This document shows positions 8,045 through 16,776 of a stretch of DNA of 64,000 bases, one piece after another. Within the stretch, counting starts at the first letter, position 1. Every line of letters begins with the position of its first letter. The DNA lies in NCBI GenBank assembly GCA_946998295.1, contig CAMPYS010000001.1, positions 83,643 through 147,642 of the forward strand. The letters run 5' to 3'. Under the pieces are notes generated by a model. That model was not told where the DNA came from. It saw only the letters and a program-made list of their open reading frames with translations, and did no database searches. The translations under genes and the position numbers were made by a program. This DNA comes from an uncultured Prevotella sp. (lineage in GTDB: Bacteria > Bacteroidota > Bacteroidia > Bacteroidales > Bacteroidaceae).

Positions 8045-8983
8045 TTAAATCAAATATTGTGATGAAATACTTTCATTGTTAACTACACGCTGAATAGTAT
8101 CTGCAAACATATCTGCAACCGATATTTGTTTTACTTTTGAGCATCGTGAAGTATATGGTATAGAGTCTGTGAAAACTATTTCTTCAAGTGCAGATGCTTC
8201 AATACGTTCTGTTGCTGGTCCACTCATTACACAGTGTGATGCACATGCACGTACACTTTTGGCACCAGCCTCTTTCATTATATCTGCAGCTTTGGTTATT
8301 GTACCAGCAGTATCAACAATGTCATCAACTAATATAACATTTTTATCTTTAACATCTCCGATAATCTGCATAGATGAAACAACATTAGCACGCGCCCGAG
8401 TTTTATTACACAAAACTAATGGACATCCAAAATATTTTGCATACGTATTAGCTCGTTTTGAACCTCCAACATCAGGACTCGCTATAGCTAAATCTTTAAG
8501 TTTTAAACTTTGTACATATGGCAATAACACTCCACTTGCATAAAGGTGATCTACAGGAACATCAAAGAATCCTTGTATTTGGTCAGCATGCAAGTCCATA
8601 GTTATTAGTCTATCTATTCCTGTAACACCCAATAGATCTGCTATAAGTTTTGCACCTATGCTTACTCTTGGTCTATCCTTTCTGTCTTGTCTTGCCCAAC
8701 CGAAATAAGGAACTACAGCATTTATCGTTTTTGCAGAAGCTCGTTTAGCTGCATCTATCATTAGCAATAATTCCATAAGGTTGTCCGAGTTAGGAAATGT
8801 GCTTTGAATTAAATAGACATCTTTTCCTCTAATACTTTGTTCATACGATACAACAAATTCACCATCTGAAAAGCGTGTCATTAAAGATTTTCCCAAAGGA
8901 CAGCCTAAGCTTGTGCATATTTTTTCAGCAAGGTATCTTGATTTTGTACCAGAAAATACTAAAAAAGAGTTTTGTTCACTCAT
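8045..8983 (-). CDS. prs: Ribose-phosphate pyrophosphokinase
   Basis: The 312-residue protein shows the class I PRPP synthetase hallmarks: RFSDGEFVV near the N-terminus, the YFGWARQDRKDRPR ATP-binding segment, the TMDLHADQIQGFF metal/ribose-5-phosphate region, and the PRPP loop ILVDDIVDTAGTI. It makes PRPP for nucleotide, histidine and tryptophan synthesis. It is followed on the same strand by pyrBI, giving a PRPP-pyrimidine block. A strong-looking promoter lies about 170 bases upstream. Confidence 0.98.
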   Translation of the reverse strand: MSEQNSFLVFSGTKSRYLAEKICTSLGCPLGKSLMTRFSDGEFVVSYEQSIRGKDVYLIQSTFPNSDNLMELLLMIDAAKRASAKTINAVVPYFGWARQDRKDRPRVSIGAKLIADLLGVTGIDRLITMDLHADQIQGFFDVPVDHLYASGVLLPYVQSLKLKDLAIASPDVGGSKRANTYAKYFGCPLVLCNKTRARANVVSSMQIIGDVKDKNVILVDDIVDTAGTITKAADIMKEAGAKSVRACASHCVMSGPATERIEASALEEIVFTDSIPYTSRCSKVKQISVADMFADTIQRVVNNESISSQYLI

Positions 8984-9158
8984 TTGTTATATAAATTAAA
9001 TCGATATGATAGTTTTTGATTTTGTCATGCAGAATAAAATAGTATGAAATAACTTATTATATATAAAAATAATGATTTAATAATTACTATCTTAATATTA
9101 CATTTAGTTATAGAAGAAATCTTATATTTATGTAAATACTATTTTTTATTTTCAAATG

Positions 9159-9190
9159 CAAAGGTAAATATTTTTTCTTATTGTTACAAA
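9159..9190 (-). promoter_or_regulatory. Bacteroidetes-type promoter for prs
   Basis: On the minus strand TTTG (9190-9187) is followed after 20 bases by TACCTTTG (9166-9159), the ideal -33/-7 arrangement. It implies a leader of about 170 bases before the prs ATG, which contains no obvious riboswitch fold. Confidence 0.65.
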
Positions 9191-9198
9191 TTAATAGT

Positions 9199-9206
9199 TA
9201 TATTTG
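9199..9206 (+). promoter_or_regulatory. TAnnTTTG -7 box abutting the nspC start codon
   Basis: TATATTTG fits the -7 consensus and sits 4 bases before the nspC ATG at 9211, so a promoter here would give a leaderless or truncated message. The divergent prs promoter is within 10 bases. Confidence 0.3.
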
Positions 9207-9210
9207 CAAT

Positions 9211-10374
9211 ATGAAAATAAATTTATCATTATTGGCATCTTTTAAGAAACCTATGTATATATTGTATGAAGATGCACTAAGAAAAAATTTGGCTCTTATT
9301 AAAAATGTTGCAAAGAAAGCTGATGTAAATATAATTTTAGCGTTTAAAGCATATTCTTTATGGCGTACTTTTCCTATTTTTAGAGAATATATTTCTGCAA
9401 CAACAGCATCTTCACTATATGAAGCAAAACTTGGTTTTGAGGAGTTTGGTAGTCCTACTCATACATATTCACCAGCTTATACCGATTATGAAATAGATGA
9501 GATTGCAAAATATTCTTCCCATTTAGTTTTCAATTCTATTAGTCAGTATAGACGTCTACATGAAAGGGTAAAAGAACACAATTCAAACTTAAGTATTGGT
9601 ATACGTATTAATCCTCAATATTCAGAAGTAGATACACTATTATATAACCCTTGCGCACCTGGTACACGATTTGGAATAACAGCAGATGAACTACCACAAT
9701 ATTTGCCTAATGATATAGAAGGTTTTCATGTACATTGCCATTGTGAGAGTGGAAGCGACGTCTTCGAAAGGACTCTTAACCATATAGAATTATTATTTGA
9801 TAAATGGTTCAACCAAATAAAGTGGATAAATTTTGGTGGAGGTCATCTTATGACAAGGAAAGGATATGATATAGATAAATTGATTTATCTATTAACTGAT
9901 TTTAAAAATCGTTGGAGCCACCTAAATATTATACTTGAACCAGGCAGTGCATTTGCTTGGCAAACAGGGATATTAGTAGCACAAGTAGTAGATATTGTTT
10001 TCAATGAAAGTATAGCTACAGCTATACTTAATATCAGCTTTACTTGTCATACTCCCGATTGTCTTGAAATGCCTTATCAACCTATTGTATATGGTGCTAA
10101 AATTGTAGATGATAGCTATAAAGAAAAGAAAAATGTGTACAGATTAGGCGGCAATAGTTGTTTGAGTGGCGATTGGCTTGGATATTGGCAATTCGATCAT
10201 GAATTGCAAATAGGAGAAACTATAGTCTTTGATGATATGCTCCATTATACAACTGTTAAGACTACAATGTTTAATGGAATAACCCACCCATCAATAGCAC
10301 TATTACGTTCTAATGGCGAACTTAAAATATTAAAAAGATTCAATTATTCTGATTACCGCTCACGTATGGATTAA
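9211..10374 (+). CDS. nspC: Carboxynorspermidine/carboxyspermidine decarboxylase
   Basis: The start is the ATG at 9211 (MKINLSLLASFKKP); the longer frame begins at a TTG 30 bases earlier. The 387-residue protein is an alanine-racemase-fold PLP decarboxylase: LAFKAYSLWRTF carries the PLP lysine, HCHCESGSD and WINFGGGH shape the cofactor pocket, LEPGSAFAWQTG binds phosphate, and GGNSCLSGDW holds the active-site Cys/Asp from the partner subunit. It removes CO2 from carboxy(nor)spermidine in the aspartate-semialdehyde-dependent polyamine route used by gut Bacteroidetes. Its partner carboxynorspermidine dehydrogenase is not in the window. It is followed by a metallochaperone gene with an 82-base gap. 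Confidence 0.95.
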   Translation: MKINLSLLASFKKPMYILYEDALRKNLALIKNVAKKADVNIILAFKAYSLWRTFPIFREYISATTASSLYEAKLGFEEFGSPTHTYSPAYTDYEIDEIAKYSSHLVFNSISQYRRLHERVKEHNSNLSIGIRINPQYSEVDTLLYNPCAPGTRFGITADELPQYLPNDIEGFHVHCHCESGSDVFERTLNHIELLFDKWFNQIKWINFGGGHLMTRKGYDIDKLIYLLTDFKNRWSHLNIILEPGSAFAWQTGILVAQVVDIVFNESIATAILNISFTCHTPDCLEMPYQPIVYGAKIVDDSYKEKKNVYRLGGNSCLSGDWLGYWQFDHELQIGETIVFDDMLHYTTVKTTMFNGITHPSIALLRSNGELKILKRFNYSDYRSRMD

Positions 10375-10456
10375 TTTTTAATTTAATTAAATTATCATAT
10401 ATACTTATGGCATAATTGTTGTTTTATGATAACTATATATTAAAACATATAATAAT

Positions 10457-11641
10457 ATGAATATTAAAAAAACACAAGTACTGCTTTTAACAGGTTACCT
10501 TGGCAGTGGAAAAACAACTTTAGTTAATAAAATTTTATCAAATAAAAAGGGGATAAAATTTGCAGTTATTGTTAATGATATTGGCGAAGTAAATATTGAT
10601 GCTGATTTAATAGAAAAAGGAGGTATTGTTGACCAAAAAGATGATTCTTTAGTAGCACTTCAAAATGGGTGTATTTGTTGTACTCTAAAAGTTGATTTAG
10701 TAAAACAATTAAGCGATATTATTAAATCAAATAAATTTGATTATATTGTAATAGAAGCAAGTGGAGTGTGCGAACCTGCTCCAATAGCACAAACAATATG
10801 TAGCTATCCCCAAGTTTATCCAGGAATGGCACGTGATGGAATTGCTGTTTTAGACTCCATCGTTACTGTTGTTGATGCTTGTAGGATGAGAGATGAGTTT
10901 TCTAAAGGTAATGACTTATTAAAGAAAAATTTAGACGAAGACGATATTGAAAATCTTCTTATACAACAAATAGAGTTTTGCAATACTATTTTACTTAACA
11001 AAGTAGCTGATGTAAAACCTGAAGATTTGGCAGTAGTCAAACAAATAATACGATCATTGCAACCTAAAGCTGAAATAATAGAATGCAACTATGGGGATGT
11101 TGATTTTAATCGTATATTAAATACTCACGCATTTGATTTTGATAGTGTCGCTACTTCTGCTTCTTGGATTGCAGCTATTGAAGGTGATGAGCCAGAACAT
11201 CATGAGGAACACCACCATGAGCATCATCACCATGAGCATGGAATAGAGAATGAAGAAAGTGGCGAAGCATTAGAATATAATATAGGAACATTTGTTTATT
11301 ATCGCCGCAAGCCATTCGATATAAATTTGTTCGATGATTTCGTTGCACGTAAATGGAATAAGAGTATTATACGTTGCAAAGGATTATGTTATTTTTCAAA
11401 TGAAAAAGATATATGTTATGTTTTTGAGCAAGCTGGAAAACAAGTAAGTTTACGTAATGCAGGACAGTGGTATGCCACTATGCCAAAAGAAGAACTTATA
11501 GAGTTTCTTGCAAAAAATCCTAAATTAGAAAAAGATTGGGAAGAGCCTTATGGTGATAGAATGCAAAAATTGGTGTTTATAGGGCGTGATATGGATAAAC
11601 AAGCTATATGTGATGAACTTGATAAATGTCTAAAAGAATAA
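10457..11641 (+). CDS. COG0523 G3E GTPase, CobW/ZNG-like metallochaperone
   Basis: The 394-residue protein has the Walker A GYLGSGKTTLVNKIL, the family-defining metal site CICCTL near residue 75, the Walker B/EASG region, the LNKVAD guanine-recognition motif, and a histidine-rich linker around residues 240-265 with alternating HHEEHHHEHHHHEHG-type sequence. A CobW C-terminal domain follows. COG0523 proteins couple GTP hydrolysis to metal delivery; a CICC site with a His-rich linker is typical of zinc-related members, but cobalt or iron cannot be excluded. No Zur-like operator was recognised. The gene ends 50 bases before a bidirectional terminator. Confidence 0.92.
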   Translation: MNIKKTQVLLLTGYLGSGKTTLVNKILSNKKGIKFAVIVNDIGEVNIDADLIEKGGIVDQKDDSLVALQNGCICCTLKVDLVKQLSDIIKSNKFDYIVIEASGVCEPAPIAQTICSYPQVYPGMARDGIAVLDSIVTVVDACRMRDEFSKGNDLLKKNLDEDDIENLLIQQIEFCNTILLNKVADVKPEDLAVVKQIIRSLQPKAEIIECNYGDVDFNRILNTHAFDFDSVATSASWIAAIEGDEPEHHEEHHHEHHHHEHGIENEESGEALEYNIGTFVYYRRKPFDINLFDDFVARKWNKSIIRCKGLCYFSNEKDICYVFEQAGKQVSLRNAGQWYATMPKEELIEFLAKNPKLEKDWEEPYGDRMQKLVFIGRDMDKQAICDELDKCLKE

Positions 11642-11690
11642 TTTTCCTTTTGTACATTTCATTCAACAATATTCTATTATAATAAAAAAG

Positions 11691-11720
11691 CTCCTTTGAC
11701 CTATTTATAGATCAAAGGAG
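11691..11720. terminator. Bidirectional terminator between the metallochaperone gene and glyA
   Basis: A 9-bp stem (CTCCTTTGA / TCAAAGGAG) encloses a 12-base loop and is preceded by an A-run and followed by TTTATG. It separates two convergent genes. Confidence 0.7.
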
Positions 11721-11757
11721 TTTATGCTATGAGAAATTTTTGCTATATTAGTGTTTG

Positions 11758-13038
11758 TTAATATGCAAATAAAGGATAGTTCTTCATTGTTGAATTAACT
11801 TTTTCACGAACACTTGCTATAACTTTATCATCGTCTGGTGAAGTTAAAACAGTGTCTATTAGTTCTGCAACTAATAACATAAGGTCTTCTTTAATACCAC
11901 GTGTTGTCATAGCAGCTGTTCCAAGACGTATTCCTGATGTCTTAAATGCTGAACGTGTATCAAATGGAACCATATTTTTATTTACAGTTATATCGGCAGC
12001 TACAAGTGCATTTTCTGCTACTTTTCCTGTTAATTCTGGGAATTTTGTTCTTAAATCTAACAACATAGAATGGTTATCTGTACCACCAGATACTATTCCA
12101 TATCCACGTCTAACAAGTTCGTCTGCTAATACTGCAGCATTTTTCTTTACTTGTGTAGCATATCCTTTCCAACTTGGTTGTAGTATTTCACCAAATGCAA
12201 CAGCTTTAGCTGCAATAACGTGTTCCAATGGACCACCTTGATTACCTGGGAATACTGCAGAGTCAAGAATTTGACTCATCTTTTTAATAACTCCCTTAGG
12301 TGTTGTTATACCCCATGGGTTATCAAAATCTTTGCCCATCATTATAACACCACCACGTGGACCACGTAATGTTTTGTGTGTTGTGGTTGTTACTATATGA
12401 GCATATTTAACTGGGTTCTTAAGTAGACCTGCTGCTATTAAACCTGCAGGATGTGCCATATCTACCATAAATATAGCTCCAACTTCATCAGCTACTTTAC
12501 GGAAACGTTCGTAGTCCCACTCACGGCTGTAGGCAGATGCACCAGCAATAATTAATTTTGGTTTATGCTCATGTGCCAATTCCTCCATTTTGTCATAGTC
12601 TACTCTTCCTGTTTCCTTATCAAGTTGGTAAGGTATAGGATGATAGAGAATACCAGAATTATTTACTGGGCTACCATGAGACAAGTGTCCACCATGATTC
12701 AAGTCAAGTCCCATAAATTTATCGCCAGGCTTAAGTATAGCAGCTAACACAGCTTGATTAGCTTGTGCTCCAGAGTGTGGTTGTACATTAGCCCAACATG
12801 CGCCAAAAATTTCTTTTAGGCGTTCGATACATAATGTTTCCACAACATCTACAACTTGACATCCACCATAGTAACGCTTACCTGGATAGCCTTCTGCATA
12901 CTTGTTAGTAAGGCAGGAGCCCATAGCTTCCATTACCTCATCACTAACGAAGTTTTCAGATGCAATCAACTCCATTCCTTTTAATTGGCGTTGATGCTCT
13001 TTTTCGATGAGATCAAATATCTCAACATCTTTTCTCAT
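11758..13038 (-). CDS. glyA: Serine hydroxymethyltransferase
   Basis: The 426-residue protein is full length with ELIASENFVS at the N-terminus, KYAEGYPGKRYYGG (substrate/folate loop), HSGAQANQAV, VDMAHPAGL, and the PLP lysine in TTTTHKTLRGPRGG. It interconverts serine and glycine with tetrahydrofolate and supplies one-carbon units. It has its own promoter upstream at 13111-13142 and appears monocistronic. Nothing unusual in length or motifs. Confidence 0.98.
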   Translation of the reverse strand: MRKDVEIFDLIEKEHQRQLKGMELIASENFVSDEVMEAMGSCLTNKYAEGYPGKRYYGGCQVVDVVETLCIERLKEIFGACWANVQPHSGAQANQAVLAAILKPGDKFMGLDLNHGGHLSHGSPVNNSGILYHPIPYQLDKETGRVDYDKMEELAHEHKPKLIIAGASAYSREWDYERFRKVADEVGAIFMVDMAHPAGLIAAGLLKNPVKYAHIVTTTTHKTLRGPRGGVIMMGKDFDNPWGITTPKGVIKKMSQILDSAVFPGNQGGPLEHVIAAKAVAFGEILQPSWKGYATQVKKNAAVLADELVRRGYGIVSGGTDNHSMLLDLRTKFPELTGKVAENALVAADITVNKNMVPFDTRSAFKTSGIRLGTAAMTTRGIKEDLMLLVAELIDTVLTSPDDDKVIASVREKVNSTMKNYPLFAY

Positions 13039-13110
13039 GTTGTTTAAGTATTAATTGTCCCTCCACAATTTATATTTATCATGTTGGAACGAGGTTATAA
13101 TTATTGAATG

Positions 13111-13142
13111 CAAATATAATGATTTTATCTAATAAAGGCAAA
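13111..13142 (-). promoter_or_regulatory. Bacteroidetes-type promoter for glyA
   Basis: On the minus strand TTTG (13142-13139), 20 bases, then TATATTTG (13118-13111). This is a near-perfect Bacteroidetes promoter, giving a leader of about 70 bases. Confidence 0.65.
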
Positions 13143-13210
13143 AATTTGTTTTATATATTATTTTTTCTCTCGTTAAATGATGATTTTTGTAAAGTTTACT
13201 TGTCATTTAG

Positions 13211-13239
13211 TTTGTCTTGAAAAAAAAGGAGTACATTTG
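13211..13239 (+). promoter_or_regulatory. Candidate promoter for the secreted protein gene at 13329
   Basis: TTTG (13211-13214), 17 bases, then TACATTTG (13232-13239). Spacing is a little short of the usual 19-21. The start of transcription would be near 13245, with about an 84-base leader. Confidence 0.45.
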
Positions 13240-13328
13240 TGGAATATTAGATATTTAGTTTATAGTTGTCCACAACTAAATTAGATAGATAAAAAATAAA
13301 TATTAATTAGTTGCAAAAATTAAGTTTT

Positions 13329-14543
13329 ATGACAAACCTAAATTTTAAATTATGCGTTTTACCTGTCCTTATATGGTTTATTGCAAATCCATTAAGTTCT
13401 TATGCCCAATATTCCTCGTATAATTCTATAAAACGGCAAATAATTGTAAAATACGATAAAGGACCAGATGGATTATTTCATAAGGTAGAAAATAAATTAG
13501 TTGATAGTGTGGATAGTGTGGAGTTATTTTATGCTTTTGATAAAAAGCATAATGACCTTTATGTTATGACATTTAGTGGAAATTATAAAATAACACTAAA
13601 TGACGAAAGTGCTAAAAACATAAAACAAGATAAAAACATTCCGAAGGTTAAGGATAAAGAACTTCCAACTATTGTTTCGAATGTAAATGATGTACTTGCT
13701 AAAAGATTTCAGTTGATTAACAAGAAACATGAACATACTATAAAACTAAAACGTGAAAAAGAAATTGCAGATTCTATTGCTGAAGTTAAACGATTGGAAG
13801 AATTAAAAATAGAACAACAACGTATCAGTGAAGAGAAAGAGAATAGACGTAAAGAGTATAAAGATAACCATATTTGGAGTATCATACCAACAAAAGGAAT
13901 TAAAGTGAATTGTGAAATAGATGGTTGCAATGATACTCAATATTTAGATTCTGTTTTTTGTATAAAAATAATTGGTGATACTTTATTTTATTTAACTGAA
14001 TATAATTTACAATTCAACCAAACTCAAACAGTTATTCATGCTGCATTTATATCTGATGAACTAAAAAATAACAAGGACTTTATTTATCATATAGATGTAT
14101 TTAAAGATAGTTTAATGACGTATGGAAACTTTAATTCAATAAATGATGTTAAAATTTTGAATCAAAAATTTTATGATATAAGTATTAATAATTTGAAACA
14201 AATCGCTCCTTTTGGCTTTATTATTAATTATTCATGGAATCTTGAAAATAATTTTCTCAATTGTTTTAAGCTTTCTTACGCCAACTTGAACAAACAAACT
14301 GTTAAATATTTAGATATTTATTGGGCGATATTAAATGATGTTGGTGATGTAAGATGTAGAGGACATTTTAGCGGAACAGGCCCTGTAAAGTTTGGAAATG
14401 TAGGTGACTGGATTTGGGATAAAGATCTTTATTATTATATTGAAAGCAGAGATGCTACTAAGTTAAAAATAACCAAGTTAATAATTACTTATATGGATGG
14501 TCATAAAAAGATTTTAACGGGTAAACTGATAAAGATTGCTTAA
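13329..14543 (+). CDS. Secreted protein of unknown function with a charged coiled-coil
   Basis: The start is set at the ATG at 13329, giving a clear signal peptide (LCVLPVLIWFIANPLSSYAQ, cleavage after the AQ region); the longer frame uses a TTG 18 bases upstream. The roughly 404-residue protein has a highly charged Lys/Glu helix at about residues 125-185 (KREKEIADSIAEVKRLEELK), likely a coiled coil, and a C-terminal beta-rich half ending with a segment near 345-400 containing CRGHFSGTGPVKFGNVGDW. No enzymatic motif is recognised. It stands alone, with its own candidate promoter and a long non-coding stretch after it, and looks like an accessory gene. Confidence 0.75.
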   Translation: MTNLNFKLCVLPVLIWFIANPLSSYAQYSSYNSIKRQIIVKYDKGPDGLFHKVENKLVDSVDSVELFYAFDKKHNDLYVMTFSGNYKITLNDESAKNIKQDKNIPKVKDKELPTIVSNVNDVLAKRFQLINKKHEHTIKLKREKEIADSIAEVKRLEELKIEQQRISEEKENRRKEYKDNHIWSIIPTKGIKVNCEIDGCNDTQYLDSVFCIKIIGDTLFYLTEYNLQFNQTQTVIHAAFISDELKNNKDFIYHIDVFKDSLMTYGNFNSINDVKILNQKFYDISINNLKQIAPFGFIINYSWNLENNFLNCFKLSYANLNKQTVKYLDIYWAILNDVGDVRCRGHFSGTGPVKFGNVGDWIWDKDLYYYIESRDATKLKITKLIITYMDGHKKILTGKLIKIA

Positions 14544-15024
14544 AAAATAACTATAAATCGTCTACAAAAGTTCGTATTGTAAAATCGTAGACAAATAATA
14601 AAAACATACTGACACAAAACACTTTCATCAAGAAAGTGCAACACTGTATTCTCATTTATGTAAAATATATTTGCTATTACATAATAGGAATATTCCCTAT
14701 GACAATTTTGTAAGGTACTATGATTGCAGTTTCATAAAATTGACAAGACAATGACTAAAGAAAATATTGCAGAACGAACGTAAAATGGAATTATTCAATT
14801 TATCATTCGAGGGTTAATTGTTACATACAGGGGAATAACCAACACAATCGGAGCATTAAAGATAGATAAAAAATATATACAAAAATGTATTTAAAAAAAT
14901 TGCTGTTTAACGGCTATATACCGTAAATAATATTCTATATTTAAGGGCAGCCTTTACTATAAAACATACTATTATAAATACCTATAAAACAAGGTCTTAC
15001 AAAATAGCAAACAACTCTGATAAT

Positions 15025-15130
15025 CGTTTAAGTTAAAACCCAACTGCGTTTCTTCTTAAATCGTTTCAATGCTTTAACTTAAACCTCTTCGGTCGTTTAA
15101 CTTAAACTGTCTATACGCTTTAAGTTAAAC
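15025..15130. repeat. 23-bp periodic array with palindromic core TTTAAsTTAAA
   Basis: The 11-base core occurs at 15027 and 15119 (as TTTAAGTTAAA) and at 15073 and 15096 (as TTTAACTTAAA, its reverse complement). A degenerate copy (TTTCTTCTTAAA) lies at 15049. Distances are 46, 23 and 23 bases, with the degenerate copy filling the 46-base gap, so the array has five units on a 23-bp period. Each core is preceded by CG, GC or CGC. The other half of each unit is variable. This is not a CRISPR: spacers are about 10 bases and the core flips orientation. A single related core is at 40672-40682. Confidence 0.75.
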
Positions 15131-15329
15131 TATTTTATAATCTCATTTTGGAGGTAAATTTTATTTACAATTATTGTTTTGCTACACTTTGTATATTTTT
15201 TGTTACCATTGCACTTTGTCGCTTTGTACACTATACTCGTGTGTCACTACCCTTCGTTATTATTTGCCCTTTAATTAAATATATGTTCTATATCAGGCTT
15301 TCCCCATATTAAACTACTAAAAAACAACA

Positions 15330-15362
15330 AAGGGCTGACTTCCTTACTTGGATATCAGCCCT
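15330..15362 (-). terminator. Hairpin terminator downstream of ilvE
   Basis: AAGGGCTGA and TCAGCCCTT arms enclose a 15-base loop 48 bases past the ilvE stop. The minus-strand tail is TTGTTGTTTTTTAG. Confidence 0.75.
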
Positions 15363-15409
15363 TCGTATTAAGAAACAAAATAATACCTACTTACACTGCT
15401 TAATATATA

Positions 15410-16426
15410 TCATTCAATAACAACAGTTACCCAATTATGTTTGTCTTCTATTGTTCCATATTGAATACCTCGAAGCATATCATATAATTTTCTTGACCAT
15501 GCACCTGGTTCATTTCCAAAATTGTATGTCGTACCTGATTCAATATCGTCAAGGCGGGATATTGGCGATATCACAGCAGCAGTTCCACAAGCTCCAGCTT
15601 CTTCAAAAGTAGATAATTCTTCTTCAGGTATAGGACGCACTTCAACCTTTAATCCAAGGTCTTTTGCTATTTGCATCAAACTTTTATTAGTAATAGATGG
15701 TAATATGGAAGTTGATTTAGGAGTAACATAAGTATTATTTTTTATACCAAAGAAGTTAGCTGCTCCACACTCATCTACATATTTTTTTTCTTTACAGTCC
15801 AAATAAAATTCTGATGCGTATCCTTTTTCGTGTGCTATTCTATTAGCTCTTAGTGATGCAGCATAGTTACCACCAACCTTAAATTTACCTGTTCCTAATG
15901 GTGCAGCTCTGTCAAAACTTCGTGTTATCATGTAGGGATTAGTAGAAAAACCACCTTTAAAATAAGGTCCAACTGGTGTTGCAAATATCATAAACACATA
16001 TTCTTTTGCAGGTTTAACCCCAACCTGCGCTCCAAGTCCTATTAAAAGAGGTCTTATATATAAAGTTGCTCCACTCTCATAGGGAGGTATATATTCTTGA
16101 TTTAGAACAACTACTTTTTTTGCCATTTCCATAAAAATTTCTGTAGGAATTTCTGGCATTTCTATACCTCTACATGTACTTTGCAACCTTGCAGCATTTT
16201 CCTCAGGTCTAAACATACGCACTTTCCCGTCAGGACATCTATATGCTTTAAATCCTTCAAACGCTTCTTGACCATAATGCAAGCATGTAGCTGCCATATG
16301 TATTTTTAAATATTCGTCAGATGAAATTTCTATTTCTCCCCATTTACCATTTCTATAATAGCATCGTACATTGTAATCTGTTGGTAAATATCCAAATGAT
16401 AGGTTTGTCCAATCTAAATTTTTCAT
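15410..16426 (-). CDS. ilvE: Branched-chain amino acid aminotransferase
   Basis: The 338-residue protein is a fold-type IV PLP transaminase of the longer BCAT class. HYGQEAFEGFKAYR near residue 50, YIRPLLIGLGAQVGV, and the PLP lysine in GTGKFKVGGNYAASL are visible, with ECGAANFFGI in the cofactor-binding strand and EAGACGTAAVISP near the C-terminus. It reversibly transaminates leucine, isoleucine and valine with 2-oxoglutarate. It has its own promoter and terminator and appears monocistronic. Confidence 0.97.
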   Translation of the reverse strand: MKNLDWTNLSFGYLPTDYNVRCYYRNGKWGEIEISSDEYLKIHMAATCLHYGQEAFEGFKAYRCPDGKVRMFRPEENAARLQSTCRGIEMPEIPTEIFMEMAKKVVVLNQEYIPPYESGATLYIRPLLIGLGAQVGVKPAKEYVFMIFATPVGPYFKGGFSTNPYMITRSFDRAAPLGTGKFKVGGNYAASLRANRIAHEKGYASEFYLDCKEKKYVDECGAANFFGIKNNTYVTPKSTSILPSITNKSLMQIAKDLGLKVEVRPIPEEELSTFEEAGACGTAAVISPISRLDDIESGTTYNFGNEPGAWSRKLYDMLRGIQYGTIEDKHNWVTVVIE

Positions 16427-16464
16427 AATGTATTATTTTATCGATTAATATGTATTATTTGTGG

Positions 16465-16495
16465 CAAATATATATAAATACATTTGATTATTCAA
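16465..16495 (-). promoter_or_regulatory. Bacteroidetes-type promoter for ilvE
   Basis: On the minus strand TTG (16495-16493), 20 bases, then TATATTTG (16472-16465). The implied leader is about 35 bases. Confidence 0.55.
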
Positions 16496-16548
16496 TTATT
16501 TAAAATGAAATATGTTCAAAATATATAAGTATATTTGCTTCAACTATG

Positions 16549-16740
16549 TTATTTTATCTCTAATAACTCCTTAATTTCCTTATCAGTGTCTATTAATTTT
16601 TTTCTACATGTTGTAATTAATTCTTGTGCTTTTTTTAGCTGTGTTGACATTTCGTCAATATCCATTTCTCCATTTTCTAATTTTTCTACTATTTCTTCAA
16701 TTTGCTTTACAGCTGTTTCATATTTTATTTTTTGTTTCAT
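16549..16740 (-). CDS. xseB: Exodeoxyribonuclease VII small subunit
   Basis: The 63-residue helical protein matches XseB: KYETAVKQIEEIVEKLENGE followed by a DIDEMSTQLKKAQELI helix and a C-terminal charged helix. It assembles in several copies on the XseA large subunit to form the single-strand-specific exonuclease that degrades DNA to short oligonucleotides. It lies 36 bases downstream of xseA on the same strand. Confidence 0.93.
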   Translation of the reverse strand: MKQKIKYETAVKQIEEIVEKLENGEMDIDEMSTQLKKAQELITTCRKKLIDTDKEIKELLEIK

Positions 16741-16776
16741 TTTCTGTATGTTTTTTTATTATGTTATTTCAGAATC

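Larger units (their letters stand above)
14544..15409. other. Long intergenic region with a 23-bp periodic array
   Basis: About 870 bases without a supportable gene. It contains the TTTAAsTTAAA array at 15025-15130, a tail at about 15150-15187 that resembles 40697-40735, and the ilvE terminator at 15330-15362. Short frames such as one beginning at 14751 stop after about ten codons. Confidence 0.7.

Noticed and set aside
8169..8543. 124-codon plus-strand frame opposite prs
   Set aside because: It is a shadow of the highly conserved prs gene on the other strand; the same applies to long opposite-strand frames within secA, glyA and ftsK.
11191..11250. Tandem repeat in the His-rich part of the metallochaperone gene
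   Set aside because: The DNA repeat follows from alternating His/Glu codons (CAT/CAC/GAG/GAA) in a real linker and needs no separate explanation.
14751..14885. Possible remnant of an antitoxin-like gene (frame opening with ATG ACT AAA GAA)
   Set aside because: Only about ten codons before a stop, and no continuing similarity in the other frames; not enough to call a pseudogene.
15025..15130. CRISPR array
   Set aside because: The repeated core is only 11-13 bases, flips orientation, and the spacers are about 10 bases; no cas gene is near.
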